8,322 bases of DNA from Marinosulfonomonas sp. (GTDB lineage Bacteria; Pseudomonadota; Alphaproteobacteria; Rhodobacterales; Rhodobacteraceae), in the NCBI GenBank assembly GCA_015494385.1, contig WGBJ01000272.1:1-8322 (forward strand), given 5' to 3'. Shown here piece by piece: positions 1 through 7,396 of this stretch. Under the pieces are notes generated by a model. That model had not been told where the DNA came from. It did no database searches and worked only from the letters and a program-made list of their open reading frames with translations. Numbering within the stretch: the stretch's first letter is position 1; each line of letters opens with the position of its first letter. A program made the translations under genes and the position numbers.

Positions 1-608
1 AGCCCCAGTTCCTGCATCGCGGCCAAACGGGCGGCGAAATCGTCTGTGGTCAGGATATTGGCCGGCTCGTTCACCAGATCACGGGTGAAAAACACGCCTT
101 CGGCCACGGCGGCCATTGGCCCCGCCACGGCAGCAACCTCCTCGGGTTTGGAGACCATAAAGGTGGCGGCACCGCGCGGCTCGCTTTCCTTGCTTTTGTG
201 GATGTTGAAATCATATCCGCGCAGGGCAAGGCCCAGCGAAACCTCGGCCGCCTGCCCCAGATTGCCGCCCAGAACCAGCACCGCAGATGTGCCTGCTGCC
301 TTGGCAATCGCCGCCCCCGCCTTGCGGGCATCGGCTGGCGTCGGGCGGCGTTTCAGTTTCACCACCTGCACCGCATCACAGGCCATGCCCGCCGGATAGG
401 CCAGATCGCGGGCCTCGGCGGTTTTCAGTTTTTCAAACCCATCCGATTCGACAAACCGTTTCAGCGCGCCTTTACACAGCCGGTTCACACGGCGGGCGCA
501 TTGGTCCAGTTGCCCCTCGGGGGTGACAAACACCACCACGCGGCCCTCAGCGGTGCCGATACGATCCAGATCAATTTCCTTGAAATCTATGTGGCGGGGA
601 TGGGTCAT
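1..608 (-). CDS. pepA: Leucyl aminopeptidase (M17 family), N-terminal part, cut by window edge
   Basis: Reading the minus strand from the ATG at 608-606 gives 202 uninterrupted codons running off the left edge. The protein starts MTHPRHIDFKEIDLD. It shows the poorly conserved alpha/beta N-terminal domain of M17 aminopeptidases (about residues 1-165). The junction motif TRDLVNEPANILTT follows at residues 175-188 and is a hallmark of PepA just before the catalytic domain. The metal-binding and catalytic residues lie outside the window. The family releases N-terminal amino acids, preferring leucine, from peptides in the cytoplasm using two metal ions; some enteric members also bind DNA. An AGGAG ribosome binding site (plus-strand ctcct, 616-620) lies 7 nt before the ATG and supports this start. 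The gene is divergent from lptF, the same neighbour relation as in E. coli. Family assignment is firm; substrate range cannot be judged from this part. Confidence 0.93.
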   Translation of the reverse strand, partial: MTHPRHIDFKEIDLDRIGTAEGRVVVFVTPEGQLDQCARRVNRLCKGALKRFVESDGFEKLKTAEARDLAYPAGMACDAVQVVKLKRRPTPADARKAGAAIAKAAGTSAVLVLGGNLGQAAEVSLGLALRGYDFNIHKSKESEPRGAATFMVSKPEEVAAVAGPMAAVAEGVFFTRDLVNEPANILTTDDFAARLAAMQELG

Positions 609-753
609 GCTGTTTCTCCTGCTTATGCGCGAATGGCGGGGTTTTGCCATACCTAGCCTTTGCGCACAGATATTGCCAGATAGCAGTTTCACCCGCCGGT
701 TTTATCGGCTAATCTGCGCGGGATTTGAAATGTTCCCGGGGGGGATTTAACGC
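609..753. promoter_or_regulatory. Divergent pepA/lptF intergenic region, presumed promoters
   Basis: These 145 bases separate the start codons of two divergent genes, so promoters for pepA (leftward) and for the lptF-rsmA block (rightward) should lie here. I find no convincing -35/-10 pair. The best rightward candidate, TTTCAC (687-692) with TAATCT (710-715) at 17-bp spacing, matches the sigma-70 consensus poorly. A G-rich run (738-744) lies 9 nt before the lptF GTG and can act as its ribosome binding site. The role is inferred from gene orientation; exact promoter sites are not resolved. Confidence 0.55.
667..686. repeat. Tandem CAGATA hexamers at 10-bp spacing
   Basis: CAGATATTGC (667-676) is followed directly by CAGATAGCAG (677-686). 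The two CAGATA hexamers are therefore one helical turn apart, near the middle of the divergent intergenic region. Such phased direct repeats can be binding sites for a regulator, but with only two copies this may be chance. No regulator is assigned. Confidence 0.3.
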
Positions 754-1887
754 GTGGCCAGATTCGACAGATATTTACTGTCGCAACTGATGGTGTTCTT
801 CGGCTTTTTTGCCCTTGTTCTGGTCATGGTCTATTGGGTCAACCAGGCTGTTTTGCTGTTCGATAGACTGATCGCGGACGGGCAATCGGCGGCTGTTTTT
901 CTGGAATTCACGGCCCTGAGCCTGCCCAATGTGATCCGCGTTGTGCTGCCGGTTGCGGGATTCGCGGCCTCGGTTTACGCCACCAACCGCCTGAGTTCGG
1001 AAAGCGAACTGGTGGTGGTGCAGGCGATGGGGTTCAGCAGTTTTCGTCTGGCCCGTGCGGTGCTGGTCTTTGGCTTGATCGTTGCGCTGTTGACCGGAAT
1101 TCTGGCCAATATCCTTGTGCCGATTTCCGAAACCCGGCTGAAAGAGCGAAGCGTCGAGATCAAAAACAACATCACCGCGCGTTTTCTGACAGAAGGCGAA
1201 TTTCTGCATCCAACCGATGGCATTACCTTCTACATTCGCGAAATCACCCCCGAAGGGGAATTGAAGGACGTCTTTATGTCCGACAACCGCGATGAAAACA
1301 ATCAGGTCATCTACACCGCCAAGAATGCCTTTCTTGTGCGCGAGGAAACAGGCCCGAAACTGGTGATGTTCGATGGCATGGCCCAGACGCTGGACCCCAA
1401 AAGCAACCGGTTATTCACCACCAGCTTTTCGGATTTTTCATACGATATTGGCGGGTTGGTTGATGGTAATGCCCCAAACCGGTCCAGAATTTCGGAAATT
1501 TCCACACGGGATCTGATTTTTCCAACGCCCGAACTTCTGGCTAAAACCGGTTATAGTGCCCCGATGCTGGTTTATAGCGGGCACAAACGGATCGCACAGC
1601 CGCTGCTTGCGATTGTCATGGCGCTGATCGGGTTTTCGACGTTGCTGGTCGGCAGTTTCAGCCGCTTCGGGGTGGTGCGCCAAATCATCGCCGCCATCCT
1701 GATAATTGTGCTGATCCGGGCTCTGGACAGTGTGCTGACCGAATTTGTCCGCCGCGACGAAACCCTGTGGTGGCTTTTGTATGTGCCGGTGTTGGTCGGA
1801 TTTCTGGTGACCGCATTGTTGCTGTGGATGTCAGAACGACCCGGCCGGATCAAACGCCTGTTCCAGCGCAGGGTGGCCATGCCATGA
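754..1887 (+). CDS. lptF: LPS export ABC transporter permease LptF
   Basis: This 377-residue protein belongs to the YjgP/YjgQ permease family. With LptG and the LptB ATPase it extracts lipopolysaccharide from the outer leaflet of the inner membrane and passes it to the LptC-LptA bridge. Six membrane segments can be read at about residues 11-35, 52-76, 99-122, 280-301, 306-328 and 338-360. Between segments 3 and 4 lies a periplasmic beta-jellyroll region (about 130-265). The cytoplasmic loop SSESELVVVQAMGFS (81-95) matches the coupling helix that contacts LptB. The start is GTG at 754: an in-frame TAA at 748-750 excludes anything longer, and the next methionine (residue 13) would cut into the first membrane segment. 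It is the first gene of the six-gene block and its stop overlaps the lptG start as ATGA. LptF and LptG are paralogues; calling this one LptF rests on its first position and divergence from pepA. Confidence 0.93.
   Translation: MARFDRYLLSQLMVFFGFFALVLVMVYWVNQAVLLFDRLIADGQSAAVFLEFTALSLPNVIRVVLPVAGFAASVYATNRLSSESELVVVQAMGFSSFRLARAVLVFGLIVALLTGILANILVPISETRLKERSVEIKNNITARFLTEGEFLHPTDGITFYIREITPEGELKDVFMSDNRDENNQVIYTAKNAFLVREETGPKLVMFDGMAQTLDPKSNRLFTTSFSDFSYDIGGLVDGNAPNRSRISEISTRDLIFPTPELLAKTGYSAPMLVYSGHKRIAQPLLAIVMALIGFSTLLVGSFSRFGVVRQIIAAILIIVLIRALDSVLTEFVRRDETLWWLLYVPVLVGFLVTALLLWMSERPGRIKRLFQRRVAMP
1884..1887 (+). promoter_or_regulatory. ATGA stop/start overlap, lptF-lptG coupling
   Basis: The lptF stop TGA (1885-1887) overlaps the lptG start ATG (1884-1886). 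Such overlaps usually couple translation of the two cistrons by terminating ribosomes. That suits two permease subunits needed in equal amounts. The overlap is seen directly; the coupling is inferred. Confidence 0.8.
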
Positions 1888-2981
1888 CCCTGTTTTTATA
1901 TTTCGCCCGCAGGTTTCTGAAAACCTTTGTCATTGTATTCGGTATTTTCGCCGGCATTGTTATAATGATCGACGTGGTCGAACAATTCAGCAAGATCAAC
2001 AGCGAAACCGCCGGATTTGCAAAGGTGGTGCAATTGTCCCTGCTGCACCTGCCATCGCAAATGTATCCGATTTTTCCGTTGATCATAATGCTGGCCACGC
2101 TGGCTTTGTTTCTGGGGCTGGCGCGCAGTTCCGAGCTGGTTGTAACCCGCGCGGCGGGCTGGTCGGGCATGAAGGCGCTGGCCGCACCGGTGGTGGTGGC
2201 TTTTGGCCTTGGCGTGCTGGCTGTTACTGTTCTGAATCCGATCGTCGCCGCCACCTCCAAGCAATACGAAGCCACCATCAACCGCTATACCAGCGGCAAG
2301 GAAAGCGTTTTGTCGATTTCGCAAGAAGGGCTGTGGTTGCGGCAGGGTAGCCCCGAAGGGCAAACCGTTATTCGGGCCAGCGGGTCCAATCTGGACGGCA
2401 CAAAACTGGTTGATGTCACCTTTTTGAACTTTACCGCCAATGGCACCCCCCTTAGCCGGATCGGGGCAGAATCGGCAGAACTGATCCCGGGCGCCTGGCT
2501 GGTTGTGAATGCCAAAAAGTGGCCTTTGCTAAGCAGTGCCAACCCCGAACGCGACGCGCGGCATTTCGATGTGCTGAAACTGCCCAGTGATCTGACACGC
2601 GAAGAAATCCGCGACAGTTTCGGCACCCCCAGCTCTATCGCTATCTGGGATTTACCGACCTTTATCAGCCGATTGGAACGCGCCGGTTTTTCGGCCCGCC
2701 AGCATCGTGTCTGGTTCCAGACGGAACTGGCCCTGCCATTGCTGCTGGTGGCAATGGTTCTGGTGGGGGCCGGATTTACCATGCGCCACACCCGGTTTGG
2801 CGGCACCGGCCCTATGATATTGGGGGCCTTGCTGATGGGGTTCAGCCTGTTCTTTATCCGCAATTTCGCGCAGGTGCTGGGTGAAAATGGCCAGTTGCCC
2901 GTCTATCTGGCCGCCTGGAGTCCGCCAATTGCGGCAACCCTCTTGGCCTTGGCGCTGATCCTGCATATGGAGGATGGATGA
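1884..2981 (+). CDS. lptG: LPS export ABC transporter permease LptG
   Basis: This 365-residue protein is the second YjgP/YjgQ family permease, partner of LptF in the LptB2FG lipopolysaccharide extractor. Membrane segments lie at about residues 12-31, 58-80, 98-120, 280-298, 308-327 and 340-361. A periplasmic domain (about 125-265) sits between segments 3 and 4. The coupling-helix motif RSSELVVTRAAGWS (81-94) parallels that of LptF. The conserved stretch RLERAGFSARQHRVWFQTEL (263-282) just before segment 4 is typical of the family. The start chosen is the ATG at 1884 within the ATGA overlap with lptF. The frame stays open upstream to 1767, but that stretch lies inside lptF and would put a foreign segment before the usual MTLFLYFARRFLKTF N-terminus. 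AGGG at 1870-1873 is a plausible ribosome binding site, and coupling to lptF translation is likely. The lptD start overlaps its stop. Confidence 0.93.
   Translation: MTLFLYFARRFLKTFVIVFGIFAGIVIMIDVVEQFSKINSETAGFAKVVQLSLLHLPSQMYPIFPLIIMLATLALFLGLARSSELVVTRAAGWSGMKALAAPVVVAFGLGVLAVTVLNPIVAATSKQYEATINRYTSGKESVLSISQEGLWLRQGSPEGQTVIRASGSNLDGTKLVDVTFLNFTANGTPLSRIGAESAELIPGAWLVVNAKKWPLLSSANPERDARHFDVLKLPSDLTREEIRDSFGTPSSIAIWDLPTFISRLERAGFSARQHRVWFQTELALPLLLVAMVLVGAGFTMRHTRFGGTGPMILGALLMGFSLFFIRNFAQVLGENGQLPVYLAAWSPPIAATLLALALILHMEDG
2969..2981 (+). promoter_or_regulatory. lptD ribosome binding site and ATGA overlap with lptG
   Basis: GGAGG at 2969-2973 lies 4 nt before the lptD ATG (2978-2980), which overlaps the lptG stop TGA (2979-2981). 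The close spacing is somewhat short for an optimal site. The strong Shine-Dalgarno match together with the overlap fixes the lptD start and suggests coupled translation. Confidence 0.7.
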
Positions 2982-5119
2982 CACTACGCGCATTTATCCT
3001 GTTGCTATTGGCAACCCTTGCCTTCGGCTCCGCACCGGTTAGAGCCCAAACCCCGCCAACAGGCGCGGCCACCTTGGTGGCCGACAAGGTCTGGGTGGAT
3101 GGCAAGGATACACTAACCGCCGAAGGGCATGTGGAGATCCTCTATGGGGAAACCCGTATCAAGGCCAGCCGCATCATCTATTCCGGCACGGATGGCAGCC
3201 TGCAGATTGAAGGGCCGATCACCCTGATTGACGGGCCGGATATTCTGGTGCTGGCCGACAGCGCGCAGATGGACGGGGATATGCGCAACGGTATCCTGCG
3301 CAGCGCGCGGATGGTTCTGGGCCAGCAAGTGCAACTGGCCGCCGCAGAAATCAACCGTGTCGACGGGCGCTATACCCAGCTTTACAAAACCGTGGCGTCC
3401 AGTTGTCAGGTTTGTGCCAACAACCCTGTGCCATTGTGGCAGATCAGGGCGCGGCGGATCATCCATGACCAGCAGGAACGCCAGCTGTATTTCGATGATG
3501 CCGTGTTGCAAGTGGCCGGCGTGCCGGTTTTCTACCTGCCCCGCCTGCGCCTGCCCGACCCGACCCTGAAACGGGCCACGGGTTTTCTGGTGCCGACCTT
3601 TAAAAGCACATCCAAACTGGGCTGGGGTATCAAGGTTCCCTATTTCATCAAACTGGGGGATCACGCGGATATCACCCTGACCCCTTACCTGAGCGCGTCA
3701 ACCTCGACGATGGAACTGCGGTTCCGCCGTGCCTTTCGTACCGGGGATATTTCCTTTGAAAGCGCCTTTACCCATGATGATATCCGCCCCGGTCAGGACC
3801 GCGGATATTTCTTTGGCAAGGGACGCTTTGACCTGCCCCGCGATTTCGTGCTGAAATTCAATCTCGAAACCAGCTCGGACCGTGATTACCTGCTGGATTA
3901 TGGCTATTCCAACAAGGACCGGCTGGAAAGCGGCATTGAACTTAGCCGCGCCCGCCGTGACGAACTGATTGTCGCCGAGGCGCTGCACTACCATTCCCTG
4001 CGCAGCACCGAAAACAACGACACCTTGCCGACCGTGGTTGGCAATCTGGTCTATCACCGCCGCTATCATCCCGCCAGCATTGGTGGCGAGCTGGGCTTGC
4101 GGTTTGATGCCCATAGCCACTACCGCACCTCGTCGCTTGCCGGTGACAGCGGGCGCGATCTGACGCGGGCCAGTTTCAGGCTGGACTGGAAACGAAACTG
4201 GACCCTGCGCAACGGCATGGTTGCCGGTGTTCTGGGCGAGGTAAATGCGGATCACTACAGCATCGAACAAGGGCTGCCCGGTGAATTCAACGGCACCCAT
4301 ATGACCCCTGCCGCAATGGTCGAACTGCGCTGGCCGCTTGTCAAAACCACACGTCTGGGGGTCTCGCATGTGATTGAACCCGTGGTGCAACTGGTCTGGA
4401 CCGATACCAATTCCGTCAACATTCCAGACGAAGACAGCCGTCTGGTGGAATTCGATCAGGCCAACCTGTTTTCCCTGTCCCGTTTCCCTGGCGCTGACCT
4501 TTACGAGCGCGGGTTGCGCGCCAATGTCGGGGTTACATGGACCCGTTATGATCCGACCGGCTGGTCACTGGGCCTGACAGTCGGGCGGATATTCAGGGAA
4601 AAGGATCTGGGCCAGTTCCAGGCCAGCACCGGTCTGTCGGGGCAGAATTCGGACTGGCTTGCGGCTGTTCAGTTGCAGCTGCGCAATAACCTGACGCTGA
4701 CAAACCGCTCGATTTTCGACAATAAATTCAACTTTGCCAAAAACGAAACCCGCCTGACGTGGCAAACCGCAAAGCTGGGCCTTGGCACCAGTTTCATCTG
4801 GATGGAAGCCGAACCCTATGAGGACCGGCCCGACGACACCTCGGAATGGACCTTTGATGCGGCCTATAAACTGGCCCCCAACTGGACCGGAAAGATGGAC
4901 TGGCGCTATGATTTCAACGCAGGCGAGGCCGCCTATGCGGGTGTTGGTCTGGAATACCGTAGCGAATGTGTGAAGATTGATCTTTCTCTCTCGCGTCGGT
5001 TCACATCATCAGGTAGTCTGACCCCGACGACCGACTTCGGGTTGACGGTTTCGCTAACCGGTTTTGGTTCCGGAAACAGCGGCCGGACATCGGCCCGGCG
5101 TTGCCAGACGTATAAATAG
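2978..5119 (+). CDS. lptD: LPS-assembly outer-membrane protein LptD (OstA/Imp)
   Basis: This 713-residue protein is the outer-membrane translocon that, with the lipoprotein LptE, inserts lipopolysaccharide into the outer leaflet. The N-terminus MTLRAFILLLLATLAFGSAPVRA is a signal peptide, with likely cleavage after Ala23. An LptA-like jellyroll domain follows (about 30-135; AEGHVEILYGETRIKASRIIY at 48-68 is typical). Then come the linker with SSCQVC (141-146), the conserved segment YFDDAVLQVAGVPVFYLPRLRLPDP, and a large beta-barrel region (about 200-690) rich in alternating aromatic and charged strands. Cysteines 143, 146, 664 and 709 are the only ones and could form the N-domain-to-barrel disulfides known to be needed for LptD function in E. 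coli. The length is slightly below the 784 residues of E. coli LptD. The gene lies in an outer-membrane biogenesis block directly before surA. Identification is firm; the disulfide pairing is inferred. Confidence 0.96.
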   Translation: MTLRAFILLLLATLAFGSAPVRAQTPPTGAATLVADKVWVDGKDTLTAEGHVEILYGETRIKASRIIYSGTDGSLQIEGPITLIDGPDILVLADSAQMDGDMRNGILRSARMVLGQQVQLAAAEINRVDGRYTQLYKTVASSCQVCANNPVPLWQIRARRIIHDQQERQLYFDDAVLQVAGVPVFYLPRLRLPDPTLKRATGFLVPTFKSTSKLGWGIKVPYFIKLGDHADITLTPYLSASTSTMELRFRRAFRTGDISFESAFTHDDIRPGQDRGYFFGKGRFDLPRDFVLKFNLETSSDRDYLLDYGYSNKDRLESGIELSRARRDELIVAEALHYHSLRSTENNDTLPTVVGNLVYHRRYHPASIGGELGLRFDAHSHYRTSSLAGDSGRDLTRASFRLDWKRNWTLRNGMVAGVLGEVNADHYSIEQGLPGEFNGTHMTPAAMVELRWPLVKTTRLGVSHVIEPVVQLVWTDTNSVNIPDEDSRLVEFDQANLFSLSRFPGADLYERGLRANVGVTWTRYDPTGWSLGLTVGRIFREKDLGQFQASTGLSGQNSDWLAAVQLQLRNNLTLTNRSIFDNKFNFAKNETRLTWQTAKLGLGTSFIWMEAEPYEDRPDDTSEWTFDAAYKLAPNWTGKMDWRYDFNAGEAAYAGVGLEYRSECVKIDLSLSRRFTSSGSLTPTTDFGLTVSLTGFGSGNSGRTSARRCQTYK

Positions 5120-5136
5120 GAAGCACGACGGAAATA

Positions 5137-6363
5137 ATGATGATGCGCATATTGACCCTCTGCCTGACATTCACAGGCCTTGTCCTGACCGGATTAGCAG
5201 CGCCCGCTTCGGCGCAAAACCTGTATTCACCGGCTGTAAAAGTCAACGAACAGGTCGTTACCAATTACGAGGTGGAGCAGCGGGCTCGGTTCATGACCCT
5301 GTTGCGCGCGCCGGGTGACGCGCAGGAACTGGCTCTGACAGGGCTGATCGACGAGCGGCTGCAAACGGCCGCTGCTGCTGCCGCTGGAATCACCCCGACA
5401 GAAGAAGACGTACAGGGCGGCATGGAAGAATTTGCCGCGCGCGCCAATCTAACCGCCGAACAGTTTGTCAAAGCGCTGGCCGGTGGCGGTGTTGCGGCGG
5501 AAACATTTCGTGATTTCGTCAAGGCCGGTCTGGCCTGGCGCAACCTTGTGCGGGCCAAATTCGGCCCCCGCGTTCAGGTTACCGAGGACGAGATCGACCG
5601 CGCCATCGCCCAGACCTCGGGCAAAGGGGGCTTGCGGGTGCTGCTGAGCGAGATCATCTTGCCCGCCAACACCCCGCAGGCCACAGCAGCCAGCCAGAAA
5701 CGGGCAGAAAAGATTGCACAAACCACGTCGCTTTCGGTGTTTTCGGCCAATGCGCGGCGCTATTCGGCCTCCCCTTCCGCACGGCAGGGTGGCCGGTTGC
5801 AATGGATGCCCCTGTCCAATCTGCCCGAGGCTATTCGCGGCCAGATCCTTGCCCTGTCGCCCGGTCAGGTGACTGCGCCGATTTCAATCACCAACGGGAT
5901 TGTGCTGTTCCAGTTGCGCGCCATCGAGGAAACAGATGCGGCTGCCCCCAAGGATTTATCGCTGGAATACGCGCAGTATTTCATCCCTGGCGGACATTCC
6001 GACGCCGCCATGAAAGAAGCCGCGCGCATCAAGGCCAAGGTCGATACTTGTGATGATCTATACGGCATCAACAAGGGAAAGCCCGAAGAATTGTTGCAGG
6101 TTGATACCCTGCCCGTCTCGCAGGTGCCGCAAGATATCGCGCTGGAACTGGCCAAGCTGGACCCGGGCGAGGTTTCAACCCGCCTGACCCGCAACAACGG
6201 CCAGACGCTGGTTTTCCTGATGATGTGCGGGCGCACACCGGAACTGGGCGAAGATGTGTCACGCGAAACCATCCGCGCGCAACTGGTGAATCAGCGACTG
6301 CAGTCCTATGCGGACGGGTATTTGTCCGAGCTGAAAGCCGAAGCAACCATCGTTTACCCATGA
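5137..6363 (+). CDS. surA: Periplasmic chaperone / peptidyl-prolyl isomerase SurA
   Basis: This protein of up to 408 residues is a SurA-like periplasmic chaperone that helps outer-membrane proteins reach the Bam complex. A signal peptide ends at about Ala26 (APASA before QNLYS). The SurA N-terminal helical domain follows (about 27-160, with VKVNEQVVTNYEVEQRA at 34-50). A parvulin (PpiC-type) rotamase domain lies at about 166-265 (LSEIILP; FSANARRYSASPSARQGGRLQWMP; LSPGQVTAPI). The region at about 275-370 resembles a second, diverged parvulin fold and carries the only two cysteines of the mature protein, Cys305 and Cys364. E. coli SurA has 428 residues and two clear rotamase domains. Three consecutive ATG codons (5137, 5140, 5143) make the exact start uncertain. 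A CGGA at 5129-5132 is better spaced for the third, and the signal peptide works with any of them. The gene begins 17 nt after lptD, and its stop overlaps pdxA as ATGA. Confidence 0.9.
   Translation: MMMRILTLCLTFTGLVLTGLAAPASAQNLYSPAVKVNEQVVTNYEVEQRARFMTLLRAPGDAQELALTGLIDERLQTAAAAAAGITPTEEDVQGGMEEFAARANLTAEQFVKALAGGGVAAETFRDFVKAGLAWRNLVRAKFGPRVQVTEDEIDRAIAQTSGKGGLRVLLSEIILPANTPQATAASQKRAEKIAQTTSLSVFSANARRYSASPSARQGGRLQWMPLSNLPEAIRGQILALSPGQVTAPISITNGIVLFQLRAIEETDAAAPKDLSLEYAQYFIPGGHSDAAMKEAARIKAKVDTCDDLYGINKGKPEELLQVDTLPVSQVPQDIALELAKLDPGEVSTRLTRNNGQTLVFLMMCGRTPELGEDVSRETIRAQLVNQRLQSYADGYLSELKAEATIVYP
6360..6363 (+). promoter_or_regulatory. ATGA stop/start overlap, surA-pdxA coupling
   Basis: The surA stop TGA (6361-6363) overlaps the pdxA ATG (6360-6362). 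No clear Shine-Dalgarno sequence precedes this ATG, so pdxA translation probably depends on ribosomes finishing surA. The overlap is seen directly; dependence is inferred. Confidence 0.7.
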
Positions 6364-7337
6364 GCCGCACCCCGATTGCGCTGACCTGCGGTGAACCTGC
6401 GGGGGTCGGACCGGAACTGGCCGTGGCTGCGTGGCAACGGCTGGGTGCGGATTTACCCTTTTTCCTGATTGGCGATGCGCGGCATTTGCCGGACGGGGTT
6501 TCGGCAATTGAAATTGCCGACCCGGCCGAGACCGCTGACGCGGCCCGGCATGGATTGCCCCTGCTGGTGCATGAATTTGCTGCCCCTGCTGTGGCAGGCC
6601 AGCCCGCCCCCGAGAACGCCCAAGGGGTGATCGACGTGATCACGCGCGGGGTGGATCTGGTGCAATCGGGGGCTGCCTCGGCGCTGTGCACGGGGCCGAT
6701 CCACAAAAAGGCGTTACAGGACGGGGCCGGATTTGCCTTTCCGGGTCATACCGAATTTCTGGCCCATCTGGCGGGTGTAGACCGCGTGGTGATGATGCTG
6801 GCCTGTGATCAGTTGCGCGTGGTGCCGGTGACGATCCATATCGCCATTGAAGATGTGCTAACGGCGCTGACCCCCAAATTGCTGGCCGACAATATCCGCA
6901 TCACAGATGCCGCGCTGCGACAGGATTTCGGGCTGAAGGCGCCGCGCATTGCCGTGGCCGGTCTGAACCCGCACGCGGGCGAAGGCGGGGCGATGGGGAT
7001 GGATGAAATTGAAATGATCGCGCCACTGCTGGATGACCTGCGCAGAGAGGGGCTAAAGATCACCGGCCCCCTGCCCGCCGACACCATGTTCCACGCCCGT
7101 GCGCGCGAAGGCTATGATGTGGCGATTTGCATGTATCACGATCAGGCACTAATCCCGATCAAGACGCTGGATTTTGACCGCGGGGTGAATGTCACGCTGG
7201 GTCTGCCGTTTATCCGCACGTCGCCCGATCATGGCACGGCGTTTGATATTGCAGGGCAAGGGATTGCCAAGCCCGATAGTGTGATCGAGGCGCTGAAAAT
7301 GGCTGATCGGATGGCGCGGATGCGGGCCGATGGATAA
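6360..7337 (+). CDS. pdxA: 4-hydroxythreonine-4-phosphate dehydrogenase PdxA
   Basis: This 325-residue enzyme oxidises 4-phosphooxy-L-threonine with NAD(P)+. The product decarboxylates to the amino-ketone that PdxJ condenses with deoxyxylulose 5-phosphate in the pyridoxal phosphate pathway. Visible motifs are [13 protein letters not shown] (8-20), CTGPIHK (110-116), [10 protein letters not shown] (127-136), [10 protein letters not shown] (201-210), PLPADTMFH (237-245), [11 protein letters not shown] (258-268) and [21 protein letters not shown] (281-301). His160, His205 and His260 have exactly the spacing of the three metal-binding histidines of E. coli PdxA (166, 211, 266). His130-Thr131 match the substrate-phosphate contact. 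The start is the ATG overlapping the surA stop; the frame is open back to 6225, but that part lies inside surA and does not resemble the family. Length is normal (E. coli 329). All key residues are intact, so an active enzyme is expected. Confidence 0.96.
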   Translation: MSRTPIALTCGEPAGVGPELAVAAWQRLGADLPFFLIGDARHLPDGVSAIEIADPAETADAARHGLPLLVHEFAAPAVAGQPAPENAQGVIDVITRGVDLVQSGAASALCTGPIHKKALQDGAGFAFPGHTEFLAHLAGVDRVVMMLACDQLRVVPVTIHIAIEDVLTALTPKLLADNIRITDAALRQDFGLKAPRIAVAGLNPHAGEGGAMGMDEIEMIAPLLDDLRREGLKITGPLPADTMFHARAREGYDVAICMYHDQALIPIKTLDFDRGVNVTLGLPFIRTSPDHGTAFDIAGQGIAKPDSVIEALKMADRMARMRADG

Positions 7338-7396
7338 CAGATTCTATGCGCTCCGCGCGGGGATATTTATGGAACAAAGATGGGACGGGCTGTGTG
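7338..7396 (+). other. pdxA-rsmA gap with GC-rich box and GGATATTTATGG / AACAAAGATGG motif
   Basis: This is the largest gap inside the six-gene block (59 nt). It holds CTCCGCGCGGGG (7351-7362) followed by ATATTTATGGAACAAAGATGGG (7363-7384). From memory, similar GC-box plus GATATTT plus AACAAAGA strings occur between many genes in Rhodobacterales genomes, but I cannot verify that here. It could be a repeated transcript-processing or regulatory element, or unconstrained spacer. GGGACGGG (7382-7389) may serve as a weak ribosome binding site for rsmA. Confidence 0.4.

Noticed and set aside
46..656. Plus-strand open frames opposite pepA
   Set aside because: The minus strand encodes a clear PepA N-terminus with its own ribosome binding site; the plus-strand frames show no family features.
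695..709. GCCG-N7-CGGC inverted repeat before lptF
   Set aside because: A 4-bp stem in GC-rich DNA is expected by chance, and there is no T-tract or longer symmetry.
687..715. TTTCAC-N17-TAATCT as a sigma-70 promoter for lptF
   Set aside because: Spacing is ideal but both hexamers match the consensus poorly; not strong enough to annotate as a defined promoter.
1767..1883. Upstream extension of lptG by 39 codons
   Set aside because: It lies within lptF and does not match the family N-terminus; the ATGA overlap at 1884 is the natural start.
2285..2863. 192-codon minus-strand open frame inside lptG
   Set aside because: It is antisense to a well-supported gene, has low-complexity Ser/Arg-rich composition and no family resemblance.
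3698..4390. 230-codon open frame on the minus strand inside lptD
   Set aside because: It lies wholly antisense to a clear LptD barrel sequence. Its translation shows no recognisable domain, and long antisense frames are expected in GC-rich codon-biased genes.
6225..6359. Upstream extension of pdxA by 45 codons
   Set aside because: It lies within surA, is unlike any PdxA N-terminus, and the ATG at 6360 gives the expected start and length.
6068..6706. 212-codon minus-strand open frame across the surA-pdxA junction
   Set aside because: It is a shadow of two firmly identified genes; the product is Ala/Ser/Arg-rich with no motif.
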